NCBI RefSeq assembly: GCF_002115745.1 | Contig: NZ_JFKB01000014.1 | Coordinates: forward strand, 1-64,000 | DNA length: 64,000 bases | Reading direction: 5' to 3' | Source of the DNA: Thalassospira alkalitolerans | GTDB lineage: Bacteria; Pseudomonadota; Alphaproteobacteria; Rhodospirillales; Thalassospiraceae | Part shown: positions 9,366 through 17,745 of the stretch, in pieces | Numbering within the stretch: the stretch's first letter is position 1 | How the letters are laid out: each line of letters starts with the position of its first letter | The notes under the pieces: generated by a model | What the model was told of the DNA's origin: nothing | The model's database searches: none | The model's input: only the letters and a program-made list of their open reading frames with translations | Program-made: the position numbers and the translations under genes

Positions 9366-10088
9366 ATGAAAATCGGTTTGCGGACCGTTTTACCGCCGCG
9401 CTGTGGTGGCTGTGGCACTATTACCGATACGGTACATGCGGTTTGTGCCGATTGCTGGGCCGGATTGCGGTTCATATCCAAGCCGCTTTGTGCGTGTTGT
9501 GGTTATCCTTTCGAACTTGTCAGCGACGATCTTGGTGACGGTATCTTGTGTGGTGAATGCCTGCGCAAACACCCGGCCTTTGACGCGGCGCGGGCGGCGC
9601 TTGTTTATGACGATTTCAGCCGGAATTATATTTTGCGGTTTAAACATGCGGATCGTACCGATCTGACGCCGCTTCTGGCGCGATGGCTGTTGCAGGCTGG
9701 GCGGGATTTTTGGTCGGATGCTGATCTGATTATTCCCGTGCCCTTGCATCGAACGCGATTATTAAAACGGCGCTATAATCAGTCGGGCTTGCTGGCCGCG
9801 GCCTTGTCGCGGCAAACCGGTATTGCCTGGCATGGCACAGTTCTTCGCCGGTTGCGCAAAACGCGCAGCCTGGGCGGTCTGGGGCCGTCATCGCGCAAGC
9901 GCGAAGTTGGCGGCGCCTTTGCCATAAATGAACGCCAGGCAGGGAAAATAGGCCTTGATGGGGCGCGGGTTATTTTGATTGATGATGTGCTGACGACCGG
10001 GGCGACGGCCAATGCCTGTACACGGATTTTAAAACAGGCCGGAGCCATGCACGTCTCTGTGATCACAGTTGCACGGGTGGTGCGATGA
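9366..10088 (+). CDS. comF: ComF family phosphoribosyltransferase-like protein
   Basis: 240 residues from ATG 9366 (a GTG lies just before it, and the frame is open back to a TTG at 9273). The N-terminus has two zinc-finger-like pairs, CGGC...CADC and CACC...CGEC. The C-terminus has the type I phosphoribosyltransferase motif VILIDDVLTTGATANAC. ComF proteins take part in DNA uptake or single-strand handling in competent bacteria; in alphaproteobacteria the gene is a conserved neighbour of grxC. The ribosome-binding site is weak, so the exact start is uncertain. Confidence 0.9.
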   Translation: MKIGLRTVLPPRCGGCGTITDTVHAVCADCWAGLRFISKPLCACCGYPFELVSDDLGDGILCGECLRKHPAFDAARAALVYDDFSRNYILRFKHADRTDLTPLLARWLLQAGRDFWSDADLIIPVPLHRTRLLKRRYNQSGLLAAALSRQTGIAWHGTVLRRLRKTRSLGGLGPSSRKREVGGAFAINERQAGKIGLDGARVILIDDVLTTGATANACTRILKQAGAMHVSVITVARVVR

Positions 10089-10213
10089 CGCGTTGCAAAA
10101 TATCTGTTATAGAAACGTCATCCAACGAAATTGATCGGCCGTAATGCAATGTAAAGGCGCTGATTTTGCGCCGTCACGTGGATCATGGTCAGAAGAAAAA
10201 GGAACATAACGAG

Positions 10214-10471
10214 ATGGCAAAAGTCGAAGTTTACGCCACCGAATGGTGCCCCTATTGCAAGCGCGCCCGCAAGCTTTTGGAAGAAAAAGGTGCCAAATAC
10301 GAATTGATCGACGTGATGATGGAACCGCGTCGTAAAAAGGAAATGATGGATCGCGCCAATGGCAAACACACCGTGCCGCAGATCTTTATCAATGACGAAC
10401 ATATCGGCGGTTGCGACGAGTTGATGGCGCTGAATGCCAAGGGCGGCCTGGACAGTAAACTGTCGGCCTGA
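10214..10471 (+). CDS. grxC: glutaredoxin 3
   Basis: 85 residues, ATG 10214 with AACGAG upstream. Dithiol active site CPYC is near residues 12-15, cis-proline is in TVPQIF, and the GSH-binding GGCDEL follows. It reduces disulfides and glutathionylated proteins using glutathione. Length and order match GrxC exactly. It follows comF by 125 bp and ends 24 bp before a strong terminator, so comF-grxC appears to be one unit closed off from the Nit1-like gene that normally follows. Confidence 0.95.
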   Translation: MAKVEVYATEWCPYCKRARKLLEEKGAKYELIDVMMEPRRKKEMMDRANGKHTVPQIFINDEHIGGCDELMALNAKGGLDSKLSA

Positions 10472-10494
10472 ATGTTCGCATCATTGCGAAATTG

Positions 10495-10530
10495 AAAAAC
10501 CCCGGTCCCTTAATTGGGCCGGGGTTTTTC
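10495..10530 (+). terminator. Rho-independent terminator after grxC
   Basis: AAAAACCCCGG (10495-10505) pairs with CCGGGGTTTTT (10519-10529) around a 13-nt loop. A-run and T-run on opposite sides make it usable from both directions, matching the convergent gene ending at 10571. Confidence 0.9.
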
Positions 10531-10570
10531 GTTGGTGGTGGCACGACGGGGTCGGGGGGGGATTCAGGTG

Positions 10571-11911
10571 TTAGCGACCAAAGGTATCTTCCATTTCCTT
10601 GCGGAAACGGATGGCCGGATCATGGGCATTAAAATCGACATCATCCCAGGTCACGACCTGATCAACCGCGACCTTGCGTTTAAGTGTCAGATGATGGGCA
10701 AGGCCAATCGGCAGGGCATTATTGGCCTTTGACATGCGTGCAGGCATTAATTTGCCATAGACGGTGTAACCGCCTTCGCCGTCCAGCCGATCCCCCACCG
10801 CCAGTTCGCGTTTGGCAAAGGCAACCGCATCGCCCGACCATGCGCGTGGTGATCCGGTGGCCTCACCACGCAGAGCAGCAGAGGCGACCGAAATGCCAAG
10901 TTCCAGCCCGATCAAATGGTATGGTTTATACATCGCGGAATATTGACCGGTTGGATCGGTCAGAAGGCCATATTCCGAGAAGCAGCGTTTGACATAATCG
11001 CTGGGGGCTTCGAAGGTCACATAAACGCCCCAGCGCAGATCGCGAAATACCGGGCGAGTATCGCGTTCAAGGCTTGAAACCACTTCAACCGTACCTTTGC
11101 GATCCAGCAATCCACCGGTTTCTTTGGGCGAGAGCAAACGTGGCAGATCATCAACCCCGCAGGCCGGAAACCGCAGACCGACATCTTGGGGTACCAGATC
11201 GCAGGCATTGGAAACCGCCGCCATTTCTATGGCGGATTTGGTGCCATCCAAAAAGCTGTTGAAAATCTGCGGGTTCATGCCGCCAGCCTTGGCCTGTTCC
11301 GGTGTCAGGCCATAATGGGTCCAGACATCATCGGGCGTCACATGGTGATAGGCGGGCAGATATTTGGTGCCCTTGCCCGCACAGATGACATCAAGGCCAA
11401 CCGCACGCGCCCAATCAACCATTTCGGCAATCAGGGCCGGTTGATCGCCATAGGCCATGGAATAGACCAGCCCGGCCTGTTCGGCTTTACGTGCCAGTAA
11501 CGGCCCGGCAAGGACATCTGCCTCGACATTGACCATCACCAGATGACGGCCATATTCGATGGCCTTAAGCCCGAACCGAATGCCCGCCGCCGGGCTGCCG
11601 GTGGCATCGATGATGACCTCTAGCCCGTTGGCTTCGATCAGGGCGTTGGCATCCTCGGTAATCCATGTGGTGCCGTTTTTAAGCGCGTCATCGGGATTTG
11701 TTGCCTGATAGCGATCCTTTGGCCAGCCAACACGCGCCAATGCGTCTTTGGCGCGTGTTGCACTGAGATCGGCAACGCCAAGCACGTGATAGCCCGGATG
11801 ATGGCCCGCCTGACTTAGAAACATCGAGCCGAATTTACCCGCGCCGATAATGCCAACCCGAACGGGATTGCCATCCGCAGCACGTTTGCGCAGCTTTGTA
11901 TCAAGGTTCAT
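10571..11911 (-). CDS. COG4091-type homoserine-dehydrogenase-like oxidoreductase with SAF domain
   Basis: 446 residues. NAD(P) Rossmann motif VGIIGAGKFG lies near 18-27, IIDATGSPAAG follows, and a C-terminal SAF-like domain contains AVGDRLDGEGGYTVYGKLMP. The family is predicted to oxidise hydroxy- or amino-acid-like compounds; several members sit in sugar or compatible-solute catabolic clusters. It starts 24 bp after the EctD-like dioxygenase stop, so it is probably co-transcribed. A pathway in which the dioxygenase hydroxylates a compound and this enzyme then oxidises it is reasonable but unproven. Confidence 0.85.
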   Translation of the reverse strand: MNLDTKLRKRAADGNPVRVGIIGAGKFGSMFLSQAGHHPGYHVLGVADLSATRAKDALARVGWPKDRYQATNPDDALKNGTTWITEDANALIEANGLEVIIDATGSPAAGIRFGLKAIEYGRHLVMVNVEADVLAGPLLARKAEQAGLVYSMAYGDQPALIAEMVDWARAVGLDVICAGKGTKYLPAYHHVTPDDVWTHYGLTPEQAKAGGMNPQIFNSFLDGTKSAIEMAAVSNACDLVPQDVGLRFPACGVDDLPRLLSPKETGGLLDRKGTVEVVSSLERDTRPVFRDLRWGVYVTFEAPSDYVKRCFSEYGLLTDPTGQYSAMYKPYHLIGLELGISVASAALRGEATGSPRAWSGDAVAFAKRELAVGDRLDGEGGYTVYGKLMPARMSKANNALPIGLAHHLTLKRKVAVDQVVTWDDVDFNAHDPAIRFRKEMEDTFGR

Positions 11912-11935
11912 CTAAAATTCTCCGTCACCGCCAAA

Positions 11936-12730
11936 TTATGCTGCGGCTTGTTTCGCCACCAGTTCATCAAGGCAATCATCGGCAAGCGGGGTGATCGGGG
12001 TAAAGTCCCGATGTGCGATCCACGGTTTGCGATTAAACGCCCGGATATGGTTCGAAACAGCGCAGAGGCTTAGATAAACAATGGTGCGGTCAAACGGGCT
12101 GATATTGGGCGGGCTGGCATGGACCAGATTGCCATGGAACATCACAACCGAACCGGCGGGGCCAATTGGCGCTTCACAGCCGCCCTCGGCGGCAAGTTTG
12201 GAAACGGTTTCGCGATCCAGTGTCCATAAAGGATAGGATGTGGTTTCAAGGTCATGACCGGCCTTAAGCACGCCTGCCTTGTGGCTTTTGGGGATAAACA
12301 GCAACGGGCCATTGGCCGGGGTGACGTCTTCAAGAAACAGGGCGATGTTGAAAGCGCGCGGTTCGGGCATTTCATCGTCGCGTTGCCAGGTGCCGTAATC
12401 CTGATGCCATTGCCAGACAGCGCCATCAAAGGCAGCTTTGGCGTTGATTTTGTATTGATGCATATAGACCTGTTCATCAAGGAACTGTTCAACAGGTTCG
12501 ATCAAACGGGGATGGGAACCAAGACGGCGGTGGGCCTCGTTATAGGTATGCGCAGCAAAGGCGGTGCGCGCCACACCTGATGTTTCGCGCCAGACTTCTT
12601 CGCGGTCCGATGCGTAAATACCGCGTGCTTCGGCCAGCAAAAGGGCGGCTTCTTCGCGGGAAAAAAGTTCTGGCAGAAAGACAAAGCCCTGTTCGCGGAA
12701 TTCGGCAAGTGCCGTTTCGTTGAGTTTCAT
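11936..12730 (-). CDS. EctD-like Fe(II)/2-oxoglutarate dioxygenase (PhyH family), internal start
   Basis: 264 residues from ATG 12730, with CGGAGGAAC at ideal spacing. The iron triad is H109 and D111 (WQWHQDYGTW) and H204 (HGNLVHASPPN); R215 (ISPFDR) would hold 2-oxoglutarate. The arrangement and the NGPLLFIPKSHKAG stretch match ectoine hydroxylase relatives. No ectoine synthesis genes are here, so the substrate is probably another amino-acid-like solute. The enzyme is cytosolic, with the COG4091 dehydrogenase next in the operon. This entry represents the separate protein expected if the internal start is used. Confidence 0.75.
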   Translation of the reverse strand: MKLNETALAEFREQGFVFLPELFSREEAALLLAEARGIYASDREEVWRETSGVARTAFAAHTYNEAHRRLGSHPRLIEPVEQFLDEQVYMHQYKINAKAAFDGAVWQWHQDYGTWQRDDEMPEPRAFNIALFLEDVTPANGPLLFIPKSHKAGVLKAGHDLETTSYPLWTLDRETVSKLAAEGGCEAPIGPAGSVVMFHGNLVHASPPNISPFDRTIVYLSLCAVSNHIRAFNRKPWIAHRDFTPITPLADDCLDELVAKQAAA

Positions 12731-13477
12731 GATGTTCCTCCGTGTCGCATTTTTGTTTTTGTATTGCGACGATATGCCCTGTTTGGACGGTTTATGCGCC
12801 AGGCGATTCAATTGTTTTTTTGCAGTTTCTTTCATATGCGTCAGTAAACGCTGGGTGGCATTGCGTGCATGTGCAATGGCCAATCGTTCGGCTGCCGCAC
12901 CATCGCCGGCCATGATGGCATCGGCGATGGCTTCGTGTTCGGTCCAGACGGGGTCAGGACCGGTTCCGGTCTGCAGGTCGGCGTGCATGACGCGCCGAAC
13001 CTGCAGCCAGATTGCGGCGGATGCCTCGGGCAATAGGGGATTGCCCGAAAGGCGATAGATCGTTTGATGAAACGCGACATCGGCTGCAACAAGATCTGCG
13101 GTGGTGTTTTTGTCCAGGGCGTGGTGTCCCTGTTTAATCGCCGCCCGCAGTGCCGATTTCCGATCAGATTCCGAGGATTTTGACGCCAAACGGGCAGCAA
13201 GCCCGTCAAACGCTTCACGCAAGTCATACACATGCTGAACCAGATCGGCATCGACCGGGGCAACGCGATAGCCGCGCCGTCCCATCGGTACCACCAGTCC
13301 ATCACGTCGCAACAAACCCAGAGCTTGCAACACGGGCTGCCGCGAGACATTGAGCTCCTCGGCCAAAGCTTCCTGACGCAAAGGTGTTCCGGGAGGGAGA
13401 GCACCGGAACAAAGCGCATCAACCAAACGGTCATGCACTTCGTCAGTCAGACTTTTACGACCGGAAAGCGGTTCCAT
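11936..13477 (-). CDS. GntR/FadR-type regulator in one frame with an EctD-like dioxygenase
   Basis: From ATG 13477 (MEPLSGRKSLTDEVHDRL, preceded by AAGGA) the frame runs 513 residues without a stop. Residues 1-70 are a GntR winged helix (QEALAEELNVSRQPVLQALG). About 80-225 is an FCD effector domain (DVAFHQTIYRLSGNPLL, EHEAIADAIMAGD). About 226-249 is a lysine/asparagine-rich linker, and 250-513 is a complete PhyH/EctD-type dioxygenase. Regulators of this class normally end near residue 230. Either the proteins are fused, or a stop codon was lost and both products are made. An internal ribosome-binding site and ATG at 12730 support the second possibility. The frame is also open upstream to 13690, but that part shows no family similarity. 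Confidence 0.7.
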   Translation of the reverse strand: MEPLSGRKSLTDEVHDRLVDALCSGALPPGTPLRQEALAEELNVSRQPVLQALGLLRRDGLVVPMGRRGYRVAPVDADLVQHVYDLREAFDGLAARLASKSSESDRKSALRAAIKQGHHALDKNTTADLVAADVAFHQTIYRLSGNPLLPEASAAIWLQVRRVMHADLQTGTGPDPVWTEHEAIADAIMAGDGAAAERLAIAHARNATQRLLTHMKETAKKQLNRLAHKPSKQGISSQYKNKNATRRNIMKLNETALAEFREQGFVFLPELFSREEAALLLAEARGIYASDREEVWRETSGVARTAFAAHTYNEAHRRLGSHPRLIEPVEQFLDEQVYMHQYKINAKAAFDGAVWQWHQDYGTWQRDDEMPEPRAFNIALFLEDVTPANGPLLFIPKSHKAGVLKAGHDLETTSYPLWTLDRETVSKLAAEGGCEAPIGPAGSVVMFHGNLVHASPPNISPFDRTIVYLSLCAVSNHIRAFNRKPWIAHRDFTPITPLADDCLDELVAKQAAA

Positions 13478-13500
13478 CTTCAATCCTTTTTCTACATTCG

Positions 13501-13520
13501 GAATACTGTATACACTAATT
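13501..13520. promoter_or_regulatory. candidate GntR operator, TGTATACA palindrome
   Basis: ACTGTATACACT (13505-13516) with perfect core TGTATACA at 13507-13514 lies 30 bp upstream of the regulator start. It overlaps an AT-rich -10-like stretch on the minus strand. FadR-subfamily GntR proteins often bind such T-GT-AC-A dyads, so autoregulation is likely. Inference from position and symmetry. Confidence 0.45.
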
Positions 13521-13676
13521 TGAACCATGGGAAGATCAAAACGGCGGGTTTTGTCTCTGTGGTTGCGCAAGGGCATGAAAATGCGTGCTGCGATGGGATA
13601 TTGCCCGATTGTGTCTTGCCGGTTGGCAGGCGACATTTCATGATTAAAGCCGAACATCGATAAAGGAGCCGACGTC

Positions 13677-14501
13677 ATGGACCGTTTCATTGCTGCCTGT
13701 GTTCAGGTCAATGCCCGCGACGATATGAACGATAACCTTGCGCGTGCGGCGACCTATGCCCGCGATGCCCATGCGGCGGGGGCGACGCTGATTGCGTTTC
13801 CGGAAAATGTTTCCATGATCTCGTTTGGTGGGGAAAAGGTTCGCACTGCGGCCTATGACGAGGCCGCCCATCCCGCCCTGACATTTTTCTGCGATTTGGC
13901 CGTGGAACTGAAATCAACCCTGATTGTCGGATCGCTGCATGTGACGGTGCCGGGCGAAGACCGGGTGGCCAATCGGTGTTTCGTCATTGGCCCGGATGGC
14001 AAGGTCATCACATCCTATGACAAGATCCACATGTTTGATGTTGATCTGGCGGGGGGTGAAAGTTACCGCGAAAGCAAAACATTCCGCCCCGGTGATCAGG
14101 CAAGGCTTGCCAAAACCGATGTCGGGGATATCGGCATTGCCATTTGTTATGACGTGCGGTTCCCGCAGCTTTTCCGCGACTATGCCAAGGCAGGTGCGAA
14201 AATATTATCCATCCCGGCGGCCTTTACCAGAACGACCGGGCAGGCGCATTGGCACAATTTGTTGCGGTCGCGCGCCATTGAAAATGGCTGTTTTGTCATT
14301 GCGGCCGCCCAGTGTGGCGAACATCCGGGCGACCGAAAGACATTTGGTCATTCATTGATCATTGACCCATGGGGCGAAGTCCTTGCCGATGGCGGCACCG
14401 ATCCCGGCTTTATCACCGCCGAGATTGATCTGGGCCGGGTCGAAGAGATTCGGCGCATGGTGCCATCCCTTCACAATGACCGGGCATATAAGCCATGCTG
14501 A
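13677..14501 (+). CDS. carbon-nitrogen hydrolase, Nit1-like (deaminated glutathione amidase type)
   Basis: 274 residues. The nitrilase-superfamily triad is plain: E43 (AFPENVS), K116 (YDKIHMFD) and C157 (ICYDVRFPQLF). It most resembles Nit1/YbeM, which hydrolyses deaminated glutathione, a metabolite-repair reaction; adjacency to grxC in alphaproteobacteria suits that role. Cytosolic. The start at 13677 is preceded by AAAGGAG. In related genomes it directly follows grxC; here the GntR-dioxygenase operon has been placed between them, and the two promoters face each other across about 200 bp. Confidence 0.9.
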   Translation: MDRFIAACVQVNARDDMNDNLARAATYARDAHAAGATLIAFPENVSMISFGGEKVRTAAYDEAAHPALTFFCDLAVELKSTLIVGSLHVTVPGEDRVANRCFVIGPDGKVITSYDKIHMFDVDLAGGESYRESKTFRPGDQARLAKTDVGDIGIAICYDVRFPQLFRDYAKAGAKILSIPAAFTRTTGQAHWHNLLRSRAIENGCFVIAAAQCGEHPGDRKTFGHSLIIDPWGEVLADGGTDPGFITAEIDLGRVEEIRRMVPSLHNDRAYKPC

Positions 14502-14520
14502 GCTAGGGCGTATCGGGTTG

Positions 14521-14542
14521 GTGGTCAGTGATAGCTGACCAC
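14521..14542. terminator. inverted repeat at the convergent end of the Nit1-like and VOC genes
   Basis: GTGGTCAG-tgatag-CTGACCAC has perfect 8-bp arms and overlaps the 3' end of the VOC gene. There is no T-run, so it may be only an RNA 3'-end stabiliser. Confidence 0.4.
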
Positions 14543-14908
14543 CTCGAACTCGATGCCGTTTTCATCGTTAAAGTAAAACCGGCGACCCGGCTCGTAATCC
14601 GCATGGTTGTGGGTTTTATAGCCGCCCGCCAAAATCTTTTTTTCTGTTGCGTCCAGATCATCGACCACGATCCCGATATGGTTCAATCCGCCGCGCGTGG
14701 CATAGGAATTTTCAGTGGTTTCTGCGGATGTGCCCGTGGAATAAATGGCGACATAGCTTGTATCGTTGCCGACGTGATAGGTCGTGCCATTATCCTTGGA
14801 CGGGCCGTGCCAGCGGATTTTCCATCCGAACCAGTTGCACAATTGGGCGGCGGTTTTGGCCGGATCGGCAACGGTGAAATTCACATGTTCCAGAAATGCA
14901 TTTGTCAT
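14525..14908 (-). CDS. VOC superfamily protein
   Basis: 127 residues. FLEHVNFTVADPAKTAAQLC opens the first half and NHIGIVVDDLDATEKKIL the second, giving the two beta-alpha-beta-beta-beta modules of a VOC dimer-like fold. It ends with the metal-ligand pattern NGIEFEVVSYH. Likely a cytosolic glyoxalase-like enzyme of unknown substrate. It is not closely similar to the VOC protein at the start of the window. It is the first gene of the accessory block that runs to the DUF1178 gene. Confidence 0.85.
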   Translation of the reverse strand: MTNAFLEHVNFTVADPAKTAAQLCNWFGWKIRWHGPSKDNGTTYHVGNDTSYVAIYSTGTSAETTENSYATRGGLNHIGIVVDDLDATEKKILAGGYKTHNHADYEPGRRFYFNDENGIEFEVVSYH

Positions 14909-15125
14909 TGCGTGTTCCTTTGTCTTTGTTTGCAGTTTCTTCTGTTCTAATTCCTCAAGTTAAGTTGAGGTCAAGGGGAATCGCGATGCACATGGCAATG
15001 CGCAAAATGCGGTATGCGGGGGATCACGCGGGTTCACGAAACAGTGTCGCAACGTCATTTTACGTTTGGTGTCGTTTCTTTCAGTCTTGGCACATCCAAA
15101 GATATTAACCGGAGTGTTAAAGGCG

Positions 15126-15665
15126 ATGCTAAAGCGTATTTTACTGGCTTCTTCCCTGATGATTGGCATGTCGGGGGCGGCATTTGCGGGCGAGCAATAT
15201 GTGGATGAAACCGGTTTTGCCATCAGCGGTTATGACCCGGTGGCCTATTTCGATCTGAAACAGTCAGAACCCGGTAATGTTCAGCCCCGTGCCGTGCCGG
15301 GACATGCGACGATTACAGTGGATTATAACGGTGCGACATGGGCGTTTGCATCGACCGAACATCGCGACATGTTCGTTGCCAATCCGGAAAAATATGCCCC
15401 GAAATATGACGGGCATTGTGCCTATGGCGTGGCACAGGGTGGCAAGGCTCCGGGGAACCCGAACCTGTGGCGGATTGTCGACGGGGTGCTTTATCTGAAC
15501 GTCACGCCAACGGTGGTTGGTTTCTGGAGCAGTGATATCAGTGGCAATATAGACAAGTCCGAAAGTAATTGGACGTCGCTTGAGGCCGAGGGCGCATCTG
15601 CACGAAGCTGGCAGGCGATTGCCGATAATGACGGTACCTATGACGGCCCTGCCCCTGTGCAGTAA
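15126..15665 (+). CDS. secreted YHS-domain protein
   Basis: 179 residues from ATG 15126 (ACCGGAGTG upstream). A Sec signal peptide (MLKRILLASSLMIGMSGAAFA) is followed by ISGYDPVAYF, the hallmark of the periplasmic YHS family. HRDMFVANPEKYAPKYDGHCAYGVA follows, the part that in YHS domains lies near a metal site (His and Cys). Function of these periplasmic proteins is unknown; YHS modules elsewhere are linked to copper or other heavy metals. It converges on the metal-type ABC cluster across a shared terminator, which may not be coincidence. Confidence 0.85.
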   Translation: MLKRILLASSLMIGMSGAAFAGEQYVDETGFAISGYDPVAYFDLKQSEPGNVQPRAVPGHATITVDYNGATWAFASTEHRDMFVANPEKYAPKYDGHCAYGVAQGGKAPGNPNLWRIVDGVLYLNVTPTVVGFWSSDISGNIDKSESNWTSLEAEGASARSWQAIADNDGTYDGPAPVQ

Positions 15666-15678
15666 GGCTGCAAATTGA

Positions 15679-15712
15679 CCCCCCGGCAGATTTGGTCTGC
15701 CGGGGGGTGTTT
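15679..15712. terminator. bidirectional terminator between the YHS gene and the ABC permease gene
   Basis: CCCCCCGGCAGA (15679-15690) and TCTGCCGGGGGG (15696-15707) are perfect 12-bp arms around TTTGG. A TGTTTTA tail follows on the plus strand. Confidence 0.85.
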
Positions 15713-17034
15713 TACGAATTGCGTAAAGCTTCGACGACCGGTCGTCGATAGAGCAAGAAGGCCGGAACGGTGGCAAGGATCAGGCCGATCAGGATAAAGC
15801 CACCGGCAAGCGAAAGTTCGGACCTCGAAATTGTTGCCTGCAACGCCATGCCGGTTTCGGCGGTAAAGATGGCTGAAACCGATTGTGCAACAAGCCAGCC
15901 CAGCCCAAGCCCGCCAATCGCCCCGATCACCACAAGGATCGAGACATAGGACCAGATCGCGCCAAACACATAGCTGCGCGGGGCGCCAAGGGCACGCAGA
16001 ACCGCGAATTGTTTGCGATAAAGCTGCATCAGGGCAAGGATCGCTGCCAGAATGGCGGCAACCACCAATCCCTGTGATCCCAGGGCCATCGCGCGCATCA
16101 CCGAACCGGCATTGCCCAGCAAGCGATACATTTCCACCAGAACCTCGGCCGGGAAAAATGCCGTGCTGTGTTCTGTCCGAAAATCTGAACGCAGGGTATA
16201 AGCCGCCGCAACGCTTTTGGGGCGGACAACCAGTGCCGGAACACCGGGCAGGGCATCGGCATCAAAGGGCGGGCCGATATGGTCCATCACTTCATGGTCG
16301 TGCTCATGTTCTTCGTCGTGATGTTCCGCAGTTTCACCATGGTCATGATCTTCATGTTCGTCATGATGTTCTGTTGCGTCGTCATGTTCATGGTCGTGAT
16401 CGTCTTCATCATGTCCGGTCGGCAGGGCATGGATATCCCAGACCTGTTCGACGGCAACGATGATCGCACTATCCCATGGGGTGCCGGTCGGGTTCATCTT
16501 GCCGACAACTTCGAGATGCACACCATGATGATGATGTTCAAGTTCGGCCTCGGCACCTTGGCCGTGGACGGGTTCGAATTCATCACCGATTTCAAGTGGT
16601 ACGGCGGCACCGATCACGGCCTGTTCGATATTTTCAAACACATGCCCCGTGGCAAGTCCGTCCGAAAGATAATCAACAAATTGCGGGGTTGATCCGACGA
16701 TGCTGTGATCTTGCCAGCTATCACCAAAGGCCAGCGGTGCTGCGATCTTGACGCGTGGATCGTCGATCAGGCTGGCCCAGTATTGGCCATCAAGCAGGTT
16801 GACCGCGCTATGTTGCAGGAAAATTGTATTCATCACGATTTCGGTATGGCTGCCCGGTGCGGCAATCAAAATATCGAATTTGTCGGCGGCCTGGGCACTG
16901 CCCTGACGAAGGGCGCGTTCCTGTGCGGTGATGCCAACACCAATGGCAACGGCAACCGCAATCAGCAAAACAAACAGGATGTTCATGATCCAGTGACGCC
17001 GCAGACTGGCCATGACGATGGGAAACGGGTTCAT
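15712..17034 (-). CDS. FtsX/MacB-type ABC permease with a histidine-rich periplasmic loop
   Basis: 440 residues. One transmembrane segment lies near 15-37, then a large periplasmic domain, then three segments after about 320 around MQLYRKQFAVLRALGAPRSYVFG, the typical FtsX core. Residues 208-252 hold fifteen histidines among acidic residues, and a further HHHH lies at 167-170. That strongly suggests binding of zinc, nickel or copper. FtsX-type permeases usually power lipoprotein release, export or signalling rather than import, so an efflux or metal-delivery role is as likely as uptake. The start overlaps the ATPase stop by 4 nt. Confidence 0.85.
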   Translation of the reverse strand: MNPFPIVMASLRRHWIMNILFVLLIAVAVAIGVGITAQERALRQGSAQAADKFDILIAAPGSHTEIVMNTIFLQHSAVNLLDGQYWASLIDDPRVKIAAPLAFGDSWQDHSIVGSTPQFVDYLSDGLATGHVFENIEQAVIGAAVPLEIGDEFEPVHGQGAEAELEHHHHGVHLEVVGKMNPTGTPWDSAIIVAVEQVWDIHALPTGHDEDDHDHEHDDATEHHDEHEDHDHGETAEHHDEEHEHDHEVMDHIGPPFDADALPGVPALVVRPKSVAAAYTLRSDFRTEHSTAFFPAEVLVEMYRLLGNAGSVMRAMALGSQGLVVAAILAAILALMQLYRKQFAVLRALGAPRSYVFGAIWSYVSILVVIGAIGGLGLGWLVAQSVSAIFTAETGMALQATISRSELSLAGGFILIGLILATVPAFLLYRRPVVEALRNS

Positions 17035-17741
17035 GCGTCCTCCGCCGGGTTGCGCGACACATCATCGACAAGATGACCCTTGTCGAATTTCAGGATGCGT
17101 TTGCAGCGATCAATGACATCGCGATCATGACTGACGGTGATAACGGTCCGGTTCGGTCCCGCGAGCGAAAACAGGGTGTCGGCCGCGACCAGACTGGCGG
17201 CATCGTCCAGACTGGCGGTTGGTTCATCGGCCAGAATGATTGGCGGATCGAATAAAAGGGCGCGGGCAATCGCCACACGTTGCTGTTCGCCGCGCGACAG
17301 GTCCGAGGTGCTTTTGCGCGCCATCGGCACGCCGACCTGATCCAGCAGATCATGGGCGCGCTGGCGCGTATCGGCCGAAATGCGCCATCCGGCAAAGCTT
17401 GCCGGGATCAGAACGTTTTCAAGCGGGCTGACTTCGTCGATCAGATGGAAGTCCTGAAACACAAACCCGATCGATTGGCGTCGCCAGCGATCACAGGCGC
17501 CTTCCGACAGTTTGGTGATATCGGTGTCATTCCAGTTAATTTGTCCGCGTGTCGGGCGCAAAAGGCCGCTGATCAGATAAAGCAGGCTGGATTTTCCCGA
17601 ACCAGAAGGCCCGGAAATGCCGACCACCTCGCCACGGTTAATGGCAAGTGTTGGCAAGGCAAGAACCGGTGCCGCATTTTTCTGATAGCACAGTTCCAGA
17701 TCCGTAATTCGCAAAAGCCCGGCAGCATTTTGGTCTGCCAT
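17031..17741 (-). CDS. ABC transporter ATP-binding protein (LolD/MacB class)
   Basis: 236 residues from ATG 17741; a second candidate start at 17768 would overlap the preceding gene. Walker A GPSGSGKSS, Q-loop FVFQDFHLIDEVSPLENVL, signature LSRGEQQRVAIARALLFDP and Walker B ILADEPTASLDD are all intact. It partners the adjacent permease, with which it overlaps (ATGA). The ECF-like short sequence before Walker A (ALPTLAINRGEVVGISG) fits the LolD/MacB group. It follows the CPFC protein by 4 bp, so the three genes form one unit. Confidence 0.9.
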   Translation of the reverse strand: MADQNAAGLLRITDLELCYQKNAAPVLALPTLAINRGEVVGISGPSGSGKSSLLYLISGLLRPTRGQINWNDTDITKLSEGACDRWRRQSIGFVFQDFHLIDEVSPLENVLIPASFAGWRISADTRQRAHDLLDQVGVPMARKSTSDLSRGEQQRVAIARALLFDPPIILADEPTASLDDAASLVAADTLFSLAGPNRTVITVSHDRDVIDRCKRILKFDKGHLVDDVSRNPAEDA

Positions 17742-17745
17742 GGAA

